DNA of 64,000 nucleotides from Artocarpus heterophyllus (lineage: Eukaryota; Streptophyta; Magnoliopsida; Rosales; Moraceae): the NCBI GenBank assembly GCA_025403435.1, contig CM046337.1, forward strand, positions 8,247,015 through 8,311,014, given 5' to 3'. Below are positions 51,454 through 63,571 of this stretch, one piece after another; position 1 is the stretch's first letter; every line of letters starts with the position of its first letter. The notes beneath the pieces were generated by a model that ran no database searches, was not told the DNA's origin, and worked only from the letters and a program-made list of their open reading frames with translations. The translations under genes were made by a program, and so were the position numbers.

Positions 51454-52035
51454 AAGATAGAAACTTTATGATCAACGAATAGTAGGATAATGATTGTAGG
51501 TTTATGATAATGGAAAAATTTCTAATTCTATTGATTATCATAAAAAAAAAAAAAAGTGTTTATGAGCAATATGACAACCTTCATTATCACTAAACTAGGA
51601 TAGTGAAACATGTATGTATATATATAAGATTATAATTTCTTTTAATATCATAATGAAAAAAGTTTATAATTGTATTCATTATGATAATGAAATAAGATTA
51701 TAAATTTATTTATTGATTATCATAAAGATTTGTAACTTTAGAATTATGATTGTCTTCGTTATGAATGTTGAACAACATATATAGACACATATGTATGATC
51801 AACAAACCAAAGCATCACGGTTGCATGCTTATACTAATAAAATAGGATTATAAATTCATTCATTATTAATATCATAATGAAATATGATTATAAATTCTTT
51901 GTTAATTATAAATGACTATAAAAAATAAAATATAAATACATATATATTCAAAATATATAAAAATAAAATTTATGATATTAAAAGAAATTATAATCTTATA
52001 TATACATACATATTTCACCATCCTAGTTTAGTGCA
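50800..52035. repeat. Degenerate AT-rich tandem array
   Basis: Phrases such as CATTATTAATGTTG(A/G) (about 50937, 51079), CATTAATATTGGATT (51245) and ATGAATGTTGAAC (51759), GCATAATGACTGCATCTTTAT (51188, with variants at 51147, 51313, 51811), and TATATA/CACA runs recur at roughly 130-190 base spacing. No coding frame. Confidence 0.55.
51589..52034. mobile_element. MITE with about 65-bp terminal inverted repeats in the AT-rich array
   Basis: CACTAAACTAGGATAGTGAA and the following 45 bases (to about 51653) recur reversed at about 51970-52034 (ending TTCACCATCCTAGTTTAGTG). The inner ends share AAGATTATAATTTCTTTTAA. About 445 bases overall. Confidence 0.65.
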
Positions 52036-52259
52036 CTGAAATTGAACAGTTGAAGCTCCGCATTTTACTCTTATTTCTAACTCCAACCAGTCCTTAGAGT
52101 TTCTAAACACACCAAAAATTGGCAACCAAATAAATTTCATAGTGATATCATTATTAATAACGGGGCTCACGCGTAATGTGTTTGACAATTTCTCAAGTAC
52201 ATGCTCTAATTTAATTACCCAATTTCATGGTAATTTTTTTTTATCATATTATTGATATT

Positions 52260-55200
52260 TCACTTCTTCTTCTTCTTCTTATCCTCCTCTTGGTCTATGC
52301 CCAATTTCGATTGTCGTTGCTTGAACAAATGCAGGTAGAGTTTCAACCAGAGTAACGGGTTAATTAGAATTAAAACCTGGGGGAAAAAAGAAGAGAAAAG
52401 TATCAACAGGATGTCCACAACATATAGAAAATAGATTTAAAATTACTGACATATGAATTGGCCAGTTTCCACTATCCAGGCTAAAACTGCACATTTTCAT
52501 AAAGAGTAAGATCACCTTGTCAATGCCAACAATGGACGTAGGAAGAAGAAGAAAAAAATTATATATATATAATATGAAATTAAGAACATTAATCTAATAA
52601 ATTATAATCCAGAGCAAAGAAAAAGTATGGTAATTTGTTCGAAGTAAAAGAACCTTAAGTCCTGGAAAAGAAATTAAACAAAAATCTTATGAAGATTTTA
52701 AACTAACCGGTGCTAATATCTTTGCAGGAGAAACTTTCATTTTCAGACTACAGAAAAGTGTAATTAAAGCAAAAATCTTCAGATCCACAGGTTAAAATAT
52801 GTATTAAACAAGACAAAGTGGTCAACAAATATGTACTTAATGTGTTTTTGTGCCTAAAGGCTAAAACATACACAACTCATGAAATCAAGATTAGTAGAGC
52901 AAAGCTGAAAGATGGTGTACTATTTCAACTAGTTTTTAGTTGCATCTAAATCATATTCTTGGGTCAAGAGTCAGACTGAGTTTGTTTGTTTATTTATTTA
53001 TTTTCCTAAAAAAAAAATAAAATGAGCTAGCAAGATGAAATACTTACCGAGAGAAAATTGTAATAGATAATAGGGAAACCAGAGAAGATATTAATGAAGA
53101 AATCGGTCTTGTTTATGTATGCAAGTGCTCGGTACATAATCCATACTGCATGGCAATGACCAAATAGAAATTTAATCTTCAGTTAGAAAACTTAGCATTT
53201 GATCATAATTTTTTTTTTCCCAATATAGAAAATTGTCACTAGGCTGCAGCAGTGATTCACAAACTTACTTTCAGCAAATTCTCCAGTAGGATAAAGCACA
53301 GTAAATGCAGTGTACCTAATCAAAAGCAACACAAAAACTAAAACTTAGCCTTCAAATAATAACAAGAATTTCCCTTTGTTTGAAAAAAAAATTTCGAAAC
53401 TAATTTTAATTAATAATTTTAAGGAATGATAAGAGAAATGATAAAACCTGAGATACAAAATCCAATATGGACTCTTTCCAATACAATTCAAAGCGTGGTA
53501 AGGATATCTAATCACCTGCATTTAACACAAACAGAAATAAAAGGAAGAATTTTATTAAAATATTAATTCACCTTTTATTTCTTAGAGATGATTTATCTTG
53601 AATTATGTTAGAAGGTATTGATTGGAAACCAAATTCCCCAGCTGATGGATTAATTTCTTAAAGAACTTGCATTATGATATCTTCCTTCTTTTTTCTTTTT
53701 TCAATGTAAAACGAATAACCTTTAATCAAAAGAAACATTTTGATTATATCTCTAATCTTCATAGGGCCTTTGAAAATTAAAAACCAAAGATGAAAGTACA
53801 GCAAAGTATGGCCAAGTAGGACATTAAAAAAGGAAAATGTAGCTTATCAGTAAATAAATTTTTTTTCATTTTTTTGACAGTATCATTTTTTCTTGAGATA
53901 TTACTATCAATTTCTGAAGTCTTTCGAATTGATGTCCTTTTTATCCACGCCATTTTCTCAATTTTATTGTCGTTTTAAATTTTTGGTCATTTTTTAGGTC
54001 AATGCCATTTACAACTTCAGGTATTAGTTAGATAGTGTGGCTTTAATAATTTTATTTTTTTGAGCATATCCTATGTTTTATGATTGCTCTCCTTTCCCAA
54101 CTCATGTCGTTTCTGTTTCTTGTTTGATGCAATTATGTTGTTTAACTTGTCGTTTCCTTCCTAATGGACGTTGTTTTCCAGTTTGTGATGTGATTTCTAT
54201 TAGGTGTGTTGTTTTTTAATTTCTGGGGTCTTTTCAAATCATGTCGTTTCTTCGAATTGTTTTTTGTTTTAAGCGTTGGTTGTTTTCCTAGTTAATGTCG
54301 GTTGTTTGCATAATGGCCGTTTCATAGTCGTTTAATGTCGTAGTTTGTGATTCGGTCGTTTTTCAATTTATGTCATTGTTTCTGCACGTTATTCTAAGTT
54401 TAAGTTGTTGATGTTGCTTCTTCTCATCTGGTATTTTTTTTTTTTTCCATTTGAATTTCTTATTTGGTCGATTGTGTCAGATATCTTTGTTCTTGTTCTT
54501 GCTGCTTGTTAGGTCTATGGTCGTTTATACGCTGTTAGCCTTTCTTAGTTGCTGTCATTTTTACAATTCATGTCGTTTTTATGTTTCTATTCCTTTTTCT
54601 TCCGCAGTCTTTGTGGAGAGTGTCCTACTTTTCTATTTGATGTCGTTTATGAGATTGTCCTTCCAGTTCATATAATTTGTTTAAGTTGTTACAGTTCTCA
54701 TTTCACGTCCTTTTTTGAGTCCATGTCCTTTTTAATTTGATGTCGTTTATGGCTAATGTTGTAGTAGTTATGTCGTTCATTTTTCTTTTGTTATTTTCTA
54801 GTTGCAGTCTTTTTTTCCTTTTCATGTCGTTTACTCGTTTATCCTTGTTTTATTGCTTGGAGTCGTGTTTGCATTTTATATTGTTTCCTCAGACTGTGCA
54901 GCGTTCATGTTCCTTATCAGTTTTTGTAGTCATGTTTTCATTTAACGTCGTTTCTTGAGTTTATTTTGGCTTTTCCACCTCCCGCAATTTTTGTTTAATT
55001 ACGACATCATTTAAGCTGTTTATTGTCGTTTCTGAAGAATTTAGTATTGTCTTCTATATTTGCTCTCGTTTTCTACTTCAATAATTAGTCTTTTGAGTTT
55101 ATTGCTGTTTCTAGGTTTCATGTTTTATCTTGGAGTCATTCATCGACTTGCTGTCTTTTTCTAAAGTTAAAACTTTTTTTTTCCCTCACCCTGTCTCCTT

Positions 55201-56689
55201 TTCCCACAGCGGGCTCCACGTGTCTAAGCAAAACCGGTTTGGTTTATGAGGAAAATGGGTTCTGTACTCTTCACCGTTGTTTCCTAGAAAATCTTTTTTT
55301 TTTTTTTGGTTTGGTTTTGGGGGATGAAAGTGGAAGTCGAGCTCTTTGTGCTAATCATATTTATTTATTTGATAATTATTTTTCAAGTATGTCTATTTTG
55401 TGAGATAAATCCGTTTGGTAGTGTTTTTAAATAGGTGAATATGGTTTTGTTTTAAAAAATAAGAATTTTTTAGAAATTGTGCTGAGAGTATTTTTGAAAT
55501 TTTTGTCTAAAAAAATATGCAAAAATATTTTTAAAAATTCTCAAAACAAAACGAAACAGGTGTTATTTTCTGTTTCTGTCAAATGTTTATAAAAAAGTAT
55601 GTGAACCTGGCTTTCTGAGTGGTTTGTTATTAGAGTTGTTACTTAACATGTTTATAAGACAGCTACATCTAAGTATCCACATTATTGTAATGTTTTAGAA
55701 CTTTAGCTACTCATTCATCATTCCCTCCACTAATTTATCCAGCTAAATCTCCAAAATTTGAGAAATCCATTTACACCATTTGAAAAACCAATTTTATCTA
55801 ATGAATAGTAGTACAACTCTCACATGCTAAAATAAATTGTTACGTCGTAAAGCTCTTATATGATACAGTTCTTAAACTCACAAATATTCCTAATAGCGTA
55901 TTAACCTAATCAAATTACCTCGCTTAAGCTCCAAGCAACGAAAGTAATGAACACCACCGGCGATTCTTGGAGCTGCAAAATTGGTAGGGAAATTTGGTTC
56001 CAATTAGTTTTGAATGGAAAGCAGCAAAACCCCAAAAAAGAAGAATACTAGCCAATGCCTTTGAGATGATTTCTTTTAAGGGTAATATAGGATAAAAATG
56101 AATTACAAAATTTACAAGTTAGGAAGAGAACCTCATGAATTTGTCTAATAATAATTAAAATGAAGTGAGTCCTTCCTCCCCATTGCATCAAAGGAAGCAA
56201 AAATCCACTTGGCACCAGACCTGAGAAGTACAAACATGACATGCCAAGTTAAGAATATTGCATTTCAAAAAAAAAAAAGGTCCTTTTTTTTTTGTTTGTG
56301 GTTCTCTACAAAATATCTTTAAAAAAAAGGGAAAAAAAAAAAGAAAAGAAAAGGTGCCCACCAATGGCTCCATGTATCACTTCCATGAACGCCGAAACTT
56401 GCAGCAAACCTGCAGACAAGATACAAACAAAAAATTTTAAAAAAATAACTGACATACCCCATTCTGATCAACAGAATGTTGTTTCCTCAATTTTCTCTTC
56501 TAAGCATTAAAACGAGAAAATTAGCACCAAAATAAGAAAAAAGAATTATAGAAAGACAGACATATTAGGTCTCCAGCGGAAGCATATGCTCCGTTTAAGG
56601 TCCAAGTAGATATGAAGCCGTTCAAGATTTTAAAGAGACATACTGCCCTGCCATAAATAAACAACTTCTAAGAGCATTGCCACAGCAAC

Positions 56690-56721
<32 letters not shown>

Positions 56722-56831
56722 TCTAAGAATGAAACTTTTGATGAACAAGAAATTGGAAATTAAGGAGCTCACCATCCAAAGGCCTGAACAGAATTGTAAG
56801 CCAAGAGACAGAGATTAGAAACCGAAGGCAT
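52260..56831 (-). CDS. HACD: Very-long-chain 3-hydroxyacyl-CoA dehydratase (PAS2/PTPLA family)
   Basis: ER membrane enzyme for the third step of very-long-chain fatty acid elongation, removing water from 3-hydroxyacyl-CoA. Nine exons on the minus strand: 56831-56773, 56647-56562, 56409-56362, 56220-56132, 55972-55919, 53515-53448, 53315-53269, 53145-53048, 52376-52260. They total 666 bases (221 residues, the family's usual length), with consistent phases and GT-AG borders. Visible segments are LAYNSVQAFGW, ICLLQVSAFMEVIHGAIGLV, QWGGRTHFIL, FVAWSLSEVIRYPYHAL and LRYTAFTVLYPTGEFAE. Y143 and E150 match the Tyr/Glu catalytic pair of yeast Phs1 (YPxGxxxE). Several membrane helices; the tail KLGIDQEEDKKKKKK offers a dilysine ER-retention signal. 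Sequence is closer to the PTPLA-like At5g59770/PAS2B clade than to PAS2 itself (from memory). Intron 5 is unusually long (2.4 kb) and repeat-rich. Confidence 0.93.
53870..55190. repeat. T-rich intronic array with recurring TGTCGTTT
   Basis: Inside intron 5 of the dehydratase gene. TGTCGTTT occurs exactly at about 54105, 54148, 54242, 54571, 54641, 54741, 54825 and 55024, with one-base variants at about 54327, 54516, 54771 and 54945. It usually follows CA or GA and is followed by T-rich or TTGAGTT sequence. Looks like a decayed minisatellite of about 30 bases. On the gene's sense strand the motif is AAACGACA. Confidence 0.6.
55795..55890. repeat. Copy of dispersed TATAAAGCT element in intron 5
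   Basis: CAACTCTCACATGCTAAAAT and CGTAAAGCTCTTATATGATA, then CAGTTCTTAAACTC: same motif pair as the intergenic copies, here within the dehydratase intron. Confidence 0.4.
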
Positions 56832-57690
56832 CTCGGGAGAGAGAGAGAGAGTCAATTGTCAAAAGTTGGTGGTAATTGAGTTGTGTCGAAGAATCATGTG
56901 GTGAACGAAATGAAAGGAAGAAAGCTCTTTTGTGGCCTCAAGTTTTTTTGGATTAGTCCATGCCGCACCCTTTTTAATTATCATACCAAACCTCTTGCAT
57001 TTTGCTTTTTGACCTGTACGTTACATTGTCACTCTTTCTCACGCAAGTTTTAGCTTTTCTTTTCTTTTTTTTCTTTTTTTCCTTTTTCTTTTTGAAGCAA
57101 AACATGTTTGCCACTTGGTAGCCAAATTGCGAGAAGTCAATTACAAGAGTATCCGACACATCCGATAATTGATATGAAAAAAAAAAAATGGTGGGACACT
57201 TTTTTTGACGTTTAGAGATACAGACTTTGAAGTTGTCAGTTAATTTATTGGTAGATAAAACCTATTTAATGTAATAATTTTTTAAATATCTATCAATTCA
57301 AACATACAACTTATAAGTTGATATTAAAGTTAGTATTCTTAATAGTTTTTTTTTTAATTTTTTACGCAACTTTTTTCTAATTTGTACGGATCGAATTAGA
57401 TTACCCAAGAAAGATGAGTACTTTTGCCTCCCCATCCCAAGTTCCCAACAATGATTTTATAGATTTGATTGATGAGAATGAGTTTTTCGGCACGTGACTT
57501 CGAGTCACTTGGTGGAGTGACCATCTGTGACTGCAGTCAAACACACAAATTATGTCACCTGATTGGCGACCATTATTGGCAAACTTCCCCCATTGTGTTA
57601 ACCTGGTGGATGACTATCTTATTTATTTACACGCCTATTACAATGTTTGTTGATGTTTCAGGTCCTCTTGACCATCTTTTTTCTTTTTAA
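56832..57690. other. Upstream region of the dehydratase gene
   Basis: Starts with a GA repeat (56837-56850, CT on the coding strand) in the leader. Farther up it is AT-rich with poly-T/poly-A runs and no gene. Confidence 0.45.
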
Positions 57691-58241
57691 ATTTTGAGGA
57701 TGGGTTTTAAAGTTTTACCGCTGCACTATTGTTTGTAATCAGGATTGATTGATTATTTCTGTATTTAGTGAAATCAACCTAAAAGGTAGGTGCATGATGA
57801 GTGATCACCTAGTGGGCGACTATCCTAGAGCGACCTCATCTATTTTGTTGGAGTGATCTAACTGTTGGGAGTTTTGGATGGTGATAGGATCGGTGGTGGG
57901 GGAGGAAGTCGCATCGGAAGCCATTGAGAAGACCGGCGGCGTAGTGTTAGATTTTTTTTGAAAAAAAAAAAGAAGAGAATACACCCAAGAAGATTAGGCT
58001 CTGATTACCATGTTGAGATAGAGAGAAGAATATTGAGAAACAATGGCTTATCTTTACCATTTGATTAGGAATGAATAATATATACAAAAAATTGGGCATT
58101 GCTGTGAGTTAGCCAAAACACAAAGATAGAAAACTATTTTAGAATCAAGGGATTTCTAGAATCAAAGGATTACAACTGATTACGAGGATATTACAACTAA
58201 TTATAAGAAAATCTGTTGTAATTAATTCTCTAATACTAACA
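57691..58241 (-). mobile_element. Truncated copia element: LTR plus gag start
   Basis: On the minus strand a 231-base LTR-like segment (58241-58011) begins TGTTAGTATTAG and ends TATCTCAACA. It is followed by TGGTAATCAGAGCC, a tRNA-Met primer site with one extra base, then an ATG at 57924 opening MASDATSSPTTDPITIQN, typical of copia gag. Stops follow soon, and the rest of the element and the second LTR are missing. Confidence 0.7.
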
Positions 58242-59913
58242 AAATATCGACTTTTTCTTCCTCTTGTAAAGATTCACTATGTGGTGCATATAATGTATCT
58301 CCATTAATGCTCAAGGAAAAAAAAATTGCAACACACCAAAGTATTGTACTTTATTATATACAAAAATCTCGATGTGCAAATCAACGATAACGTTGACACA
58401 TCGCATTTCATTTTTTTTTTCCCCTCTTCTATTCGTTTTATCTTCTTTTTGTTTTATTTTTCTTTATTTTGTGTTTTTATCCTCTTTTCTTTTTTAATTG
58501 CATCTTTAGTCCTTTATTTTTTTGGTTCCTTTTATTTTTTGTGCTTTTCCTAATGTCATATGTATATATATAAATTCACTTTATTAAGTTATTTTTAAAA
58601 TGTGTATTCTCAAATTACTTTTTTCTTCTAATTTATTTTTATTACATGTTTTTTTGTGTCCTTTTAAAATATTATCTTATCAAGGGTGAACGTCTAAATT
58701 TTGTTGTTTTTTATTTCAAGTTTTCTTGCTTTTATCATTTTGGTTTTCAAATATTTCTTCCTTATATATTTTTAAAAAATATATAAAAAAATGCACTCAT
58801 GTCGCATGTGCTTCTAACTAATATTTAGAGAAATTTCAAATTATCTAGGTCACATTGGGTGAGTAATATCCTTCGATGATAACAGAAAAAGAAAAAGAGA
58901 CGGTTATTGTGCACGAACTAGGATTTAGATTTGGTTTCAAATTCGTTGTTTGACCAAAGCCCAAAAATGACTTTTATTTGCTGCGGACATCTCACATGGA
59001 GGCCTTCCTCCTCTTTTGGTGAACAAACAATATTGGAGTCACTATAGTGTTGAATACCAGGTACTAATACAAAATAAATTTCGCATTATAAAGATTAGAA
59101 GTAAGGATTATTTTTTTATTAGCTGTGACGCTTAATATCAATAGTGCCCTTACTGATGGCGAGAGGATGTAGTAAGGGGAATTAAATAGAATAAAAATTC
59201 CACAACTAATTATGATCGAAGCTAATTCAAAGCTATGCCAAAAGAAAGGCAACAAAGATAACGGAGCGCCTAAAATCAGTAAGCCATCCAGGGGGCCGGC
59301 CCCACCCCCCAACCTACTCAAAAACCTCAAAACCTCCTTACCCAATTGCAATTTCAAAACCCCCACCGAGACCCACTTATAACAAAGTATTGCTTGCGGA
59401 AGGTGCTCCCAATGGGTGGTGCCCTCAAGTATTTTGAGCCATCTTTTTAGTTTTCACTTCAGAGCTTAAACTTAAGACGATGCGATAGTTGGGAATGTCA
59501 CGTGATCGAGACGAATATAAATGCTCATGTTGGGATTACTTCGATACCAGAAAATTTCAGGTCACAAACCTAACCATTCTTTCAAACTAATTATTAAAAT
59601 TTATGTAAATGCCCTTAGCACTAGAAAGGAAGTTATTGGTGGTAGGGTTGCCTTATTGGGCCAAACCTAGCATGTTTTGGGTCATCCCAGCAAAATCCAT
59701 ACGCCAAAGTCAACTTAATGGAATGAAGTTGTCTCAACTTTCTTTTCAGTAGTTTTTTAAAAGAAATTTATTATTGTTAAAAATTAGCCTGCGTGTACAA
59801 GTCTCTTCATTAGCAGCAAGAGGAATGAATTAAGTAAACAACAGTGGATAAACATATCTTGGAAAGGACTGTGGATTTGGGCGGCTACCAAATAATCTTT
59901 TTTTTAGGGGAAA

Positions 59914-59949
<36 letters not shown>

Positions 59950-61288
59950 TGTTTGCCAAATAAAGATTGGGAAATTTCAATGGAATGGAAGAGCTGTTTC
60001 CCTACCTTGGTAATTTGCAACTTTTAGCAAACATCTTTACCCCAGTTAATTCATAAAATAAATTAAAAAATAAAAAAAATGAAAACCAAATAATTACAAT
60101 CATAGAACACTAGTTCTATTCCATGCCTAGAAGCTATTGCCTTTATTCTTTTCACAACAAGCTTAAGCCTTATTAGTTTTTTTTTTTTTTTTTTTTTTTT
60201 TCTTTTGCAAGATACGTATGAGAATAGAAATTCACAAACAATATGCATCCGGGCACCTAGAAGGAGAATCTCTCCTTCCACCTGAAGATTCCTGTAGTCC
60301 CCCTCTCCAGTAAAAAATTCTTTGCACATCTTTATCATAAAAGGCCGAGCATGAGAGGTGGAGCCACTCACGGATGAGGGTGGATGGTCGTCCATTGAAC
60401 TTTTTTTTTAATTTGTATATGAAGTTTAATAAATCTAGTGTTTCTTCTCTCCTAAAATTGTATTTAACCCTTTGAAATTTTAATTCGACTCCCTTGAAAT
60501 TCTTTATCTGTTTATTTACTCCACCGGCTAATTTTTATGGCTCCGCCCCCACCTAGCATACATGGTTCTACTTCTGACTAATTATCAAAATTAGTACCCG
60601 TTTGATCACCATAAAAATATGCATTATTATAAGGTTTTTTCAAAAGTAATCTCATCGTCTGCAATTTAAAAGTAATCTCTTCAACTGTCAAACAAATCTA
60701 ATTAGTCTACTTTTTTTAAGAAAAAAAGAGAAAAATTAACTTTCTATTGTAATGCTACTATATGGTGTGTTCGGTTATGCGATGTGTTTAAGTAAGCGTC
60801 TTATAACCATTAAAAAAAGACAACCAAACAAAAAAAGAAAAGGAAAGAAAGAGAGGTAAACTTATGTATTTGTGTGTATGAGGAAGAGAGAGAATATAAA
60901 AGTAATAATTTAACAAATAAGGCAAAAATTCGAATGCAATGAATGGTGCAACAGAACTTGATCGATCATTTAAGGATTTAAATTCATGAGTTGTAATTAA
61001 AAGGCGTATTTTACAATGCATAATCCAAGAAGTTGATATGTACCAACAACTTGATATTCTGGGGGATAATTTCTTGATGATGTTCTCTATCTTCGCTTCT
61101 CTGAAAAAAAAAAAAGTAGTAGATGAAAAACACACAAACACCATGATCATGTCGATGATGATACATGACACAAACTTGACTTACAAGATTATAATATCAG
61201 AAAAAAGCTTAGAGAAGACCCATACTACAGTACAGCTGATCACAGTACTAGTTTGCAGGTTGATAGCTGATCCCTTCCTTCCTTCCGT
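58242..61288. other. Gene-poor spacer
   Basis: AT- and T-rich, with a TA microsatellite (59919-59945) and long poly-T/poly-A runs (60177-60201). Around 59260-59400 and 60240-60400 the composition is more balanced and short frames exist, but none shows a known domain. Probably old repeats. Confidence 0.45.
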
Positions 61289-61344
61289 ATGATGATCATG
61301 ATGATGATGATAGTGATGATAATGATGATGATGATGATGATGAT
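61289..61344. repeat. (GAT)n microsatellite downstream of the MYB gene
   Basis: An imperfect run of ATG/GAT triplets interrupted by CAT, AGT and AAT units, within the likely 3' untranslated region. Confidence 0.9.
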
Positions 61345-61399
61345 TTTTATTATACATGATTATATGAACAATTTAATGAATCAAATCCTAATCAGCCTG

Positions 61400-62647
61400 T
61401 TAGAGATTCTCTCCGTATCCAAAGCAAGAGAAGAATTGGTCGTTTGTTGTTGTCGTTGGGAAAAACGCCTTGTAATTATTATAACTCGCTTCTTCATCAA
61501 TATCCATTTTCCAAAGCGAGTCCGAGCAGTTGTAGTGATCATGATCAACGTGATGATCATCCCACAGCGACGAAGACGACGTCGTTAAGGGCGGACAAGA
61601 CATCAAGTTGTTGCTGCCATAAAACGGCAATTCCATATCAATCATGTCGTTGTTGACTTCCAGAAGAGTGATTTCATTCCATATGTCGTCCATGGAGTAG
61701 TACCCCTTCTCCTTTTCCTCTTCCTTCTCCTGAGGCTTTTGATCATCATCAGCTGACTTCTCCTTCTCCTCGGGAGCAGAAACGACACGGCCTCCGGTGT
61801 CGTAGAAGCTCTCAACTCCGGTAGTGCTGTCCGGGAAAGGCAGGGACTCGACAGTGGTGATGTTTGACGAAGAGGAAGAGCTCTTGCTCGAATTCGACGA
61901 CAACGGCGGAGACGAAATATTATTGAATCGCTTCTTCTCTTGAGCCTTCTTCCTCATGTGAGTCCTCCAATAGTTCTTGATCTCGTTGTCGGTACGCCCA
62001 GGTAATTTCCTAGCAATTCTCGACCATCTGCATAAGCAAAAGTCATCACATATTCTATAAGCAAACAATACATGTATCATGTGAAACCAAATTATATATA
62101 AAATTGAATTTGAAAAAGTAAACTATGGAAAATTAAGAATTGATCTAACTTACAATTGTAACATACATATATCAGAAAGATTAATTACACATGGGAAATT
62201 ATGGATTGAATATATAATCATATATTTTAGCTAATATATTGATATGTTGTAAACAATCAAACCTGTTTCCCCATTTGGCGTGGAGTTCCAGAACAAGACG
62301 TTCCTCTTGAGGGGTCATCTTGCATCGCTTGAGACCAGGGTGAAGGTAATTAACCCAACGCAAACGGCAGCTCTTACCTGTTCTGTTCAAACCTACAAAG
62401 TAACCCCCAAACCCCCCCAAGAAAAGGGAAAAAAAAACTTGTGTGTGGTTAAAAAATCTAGCTCCTTGCAGATATCTGAAATTTCACAGTAGACATACCT
62501 ATATTACGTGTCTCCCGCCACCTTCAAACCTGAAACTTTCGCGATGAAATCCCATCGCCGGTCTCCGAACAAGCCCACAAAGCAGACTAGTTGGAAGTCC
62601 TCTTGTTCCGTCCATGGACCCTTGCGTATTTCCTGTTGAACTCCCAT
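61400..62647 (-). CDS. MYB59: R2R3-MYB transcription factor, MYB59/MYB48 type
   Basis: Nuclear DNA-binding regulator; Arabidopsis MYB59/48 act in cell-cycle, root growth and nutrient-stress control. Exons on the minus strand: 62647-62530, 62392-62263 and 62027-61400, total 876 bases, 291 residues. R2 (about 10-60) has W12, W32, W52 within [24 protein letters not shown] and [13 protein letters not shown]3 (about 61-111) has [17 protein letters not shown] and [20 protein letters not shown], with W84 and W103. The acidic C-terminus has GYYSMDDIW (191-199), characteristic of MYB48/59. Intron 1 starts inside R2, where the Arabidopsis homologues are known to be alternatively spliced. If it is retained, the frame ends soon after (GLKVAGDT, stop). 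ATG at 62647 is the first in frame; the upstream in-frame TTG is not a plausible start. Confidence 0.95.
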
Positions 62648-63571
62648 TTTCTTTTCTTTTCTTTTTCTTCTTTCCTCTTTTGATCGCTCTGTGAAGATTA
62701 GTTTGTTATCTCTTATCTTTTGCTCCAACTAGTGCTTTCTTTTTACACGGAGAGCTAGGTGTCACACTATCATATATTTATACCCACTACTTGTTATGGC
62801 ATACAAGGATTGTTGTGATGGCACTATGATGATTATAATATTGTAATAATCATTATCATCTCATGATCTTGGCCATACACGTGTTGGGCGCATGGCTTCC
62901 TCTTTTGATAGGGCGCTTTAGGGATCTGATGTCACCACCACTAGAATAAGGGCAACATTACCAAAGTGTGAGATTGATCTGCTAGTGTGAGTTTCATAAT
63001 TGACCCCTCCATGTAATTAACAGGTATATGCATATATGTTATTTTCATTCGATATAATTTCTTTCTATGAGGGTGGGTTTTTTTTTTTTTCCCTTTTTAA
63101 TCTTGTCTCTTTTGCCACATGTATAATTACATGTGGTTCTCATAAGCCCACTTGTAACATACAATTACTATACATTTTTGTTTGATTCTGGTTGGTTAAA
63201 GTTCTAATCCACTTATGATCAACGCATGAATTGGAGAGCATAAGTACTCGTGACTATTTTGGTAAAAATCAAAGTAGTATTATCTTTTATAAAAGGGAAA
63301 TGGCAAAGGCGCCCAAAGGGCATGGTTGGACAAAGGGGAATAAGTATTTGGAAGCCACTAGATGATGATCACCTTCTTCTTGATCATCCGATGGCGTTGG
63401 GAAATGATATTAATGCCCCTTGACTTCACTAAAGGCCAGAAATTTTAAAAGCCAAGGAAAAGAGCGGATGAGGACAAAACTTGAAAAGCAAAGAATAGGA
63501 AAGAAGTACTGTTTTGGTTCTCTGTAAGTGAACCCCTTTTAAAAAAAAAAAGGAATATGGGATGCGATATT
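62648..63571 (-). promoter_or_regulatory. MYB59-like promoter with TATA box and G-box
   Basis: On the gene's strand TATAAATA lies at 62782-62775, about 130 bases before the ATG, a normal TATA placement. A palindromic G-box CACGTG is at 62878-62883, about 100 bases farther upstream. The CT-rich part of the + strand at 62649-62680 makes the leader GA-rich. Beyond about 63000 no further element is recognised. Confidence 0.55.

Noticed and set aside
52708..52746. Possible extra dehydratase exon between exons 8 and 9
   Set aside because: A 40-base stretch has plausible AG and GT borders, but including it shifts the frame; exon 8 joined directly to exon 9 gives the expected 221-residue protein.
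60063..60395. 110-residue minus-strand frame
   Set aside because: Contains a poly-Lys run from poly-T, no known domain; a repeat relic is likelier than a gene.
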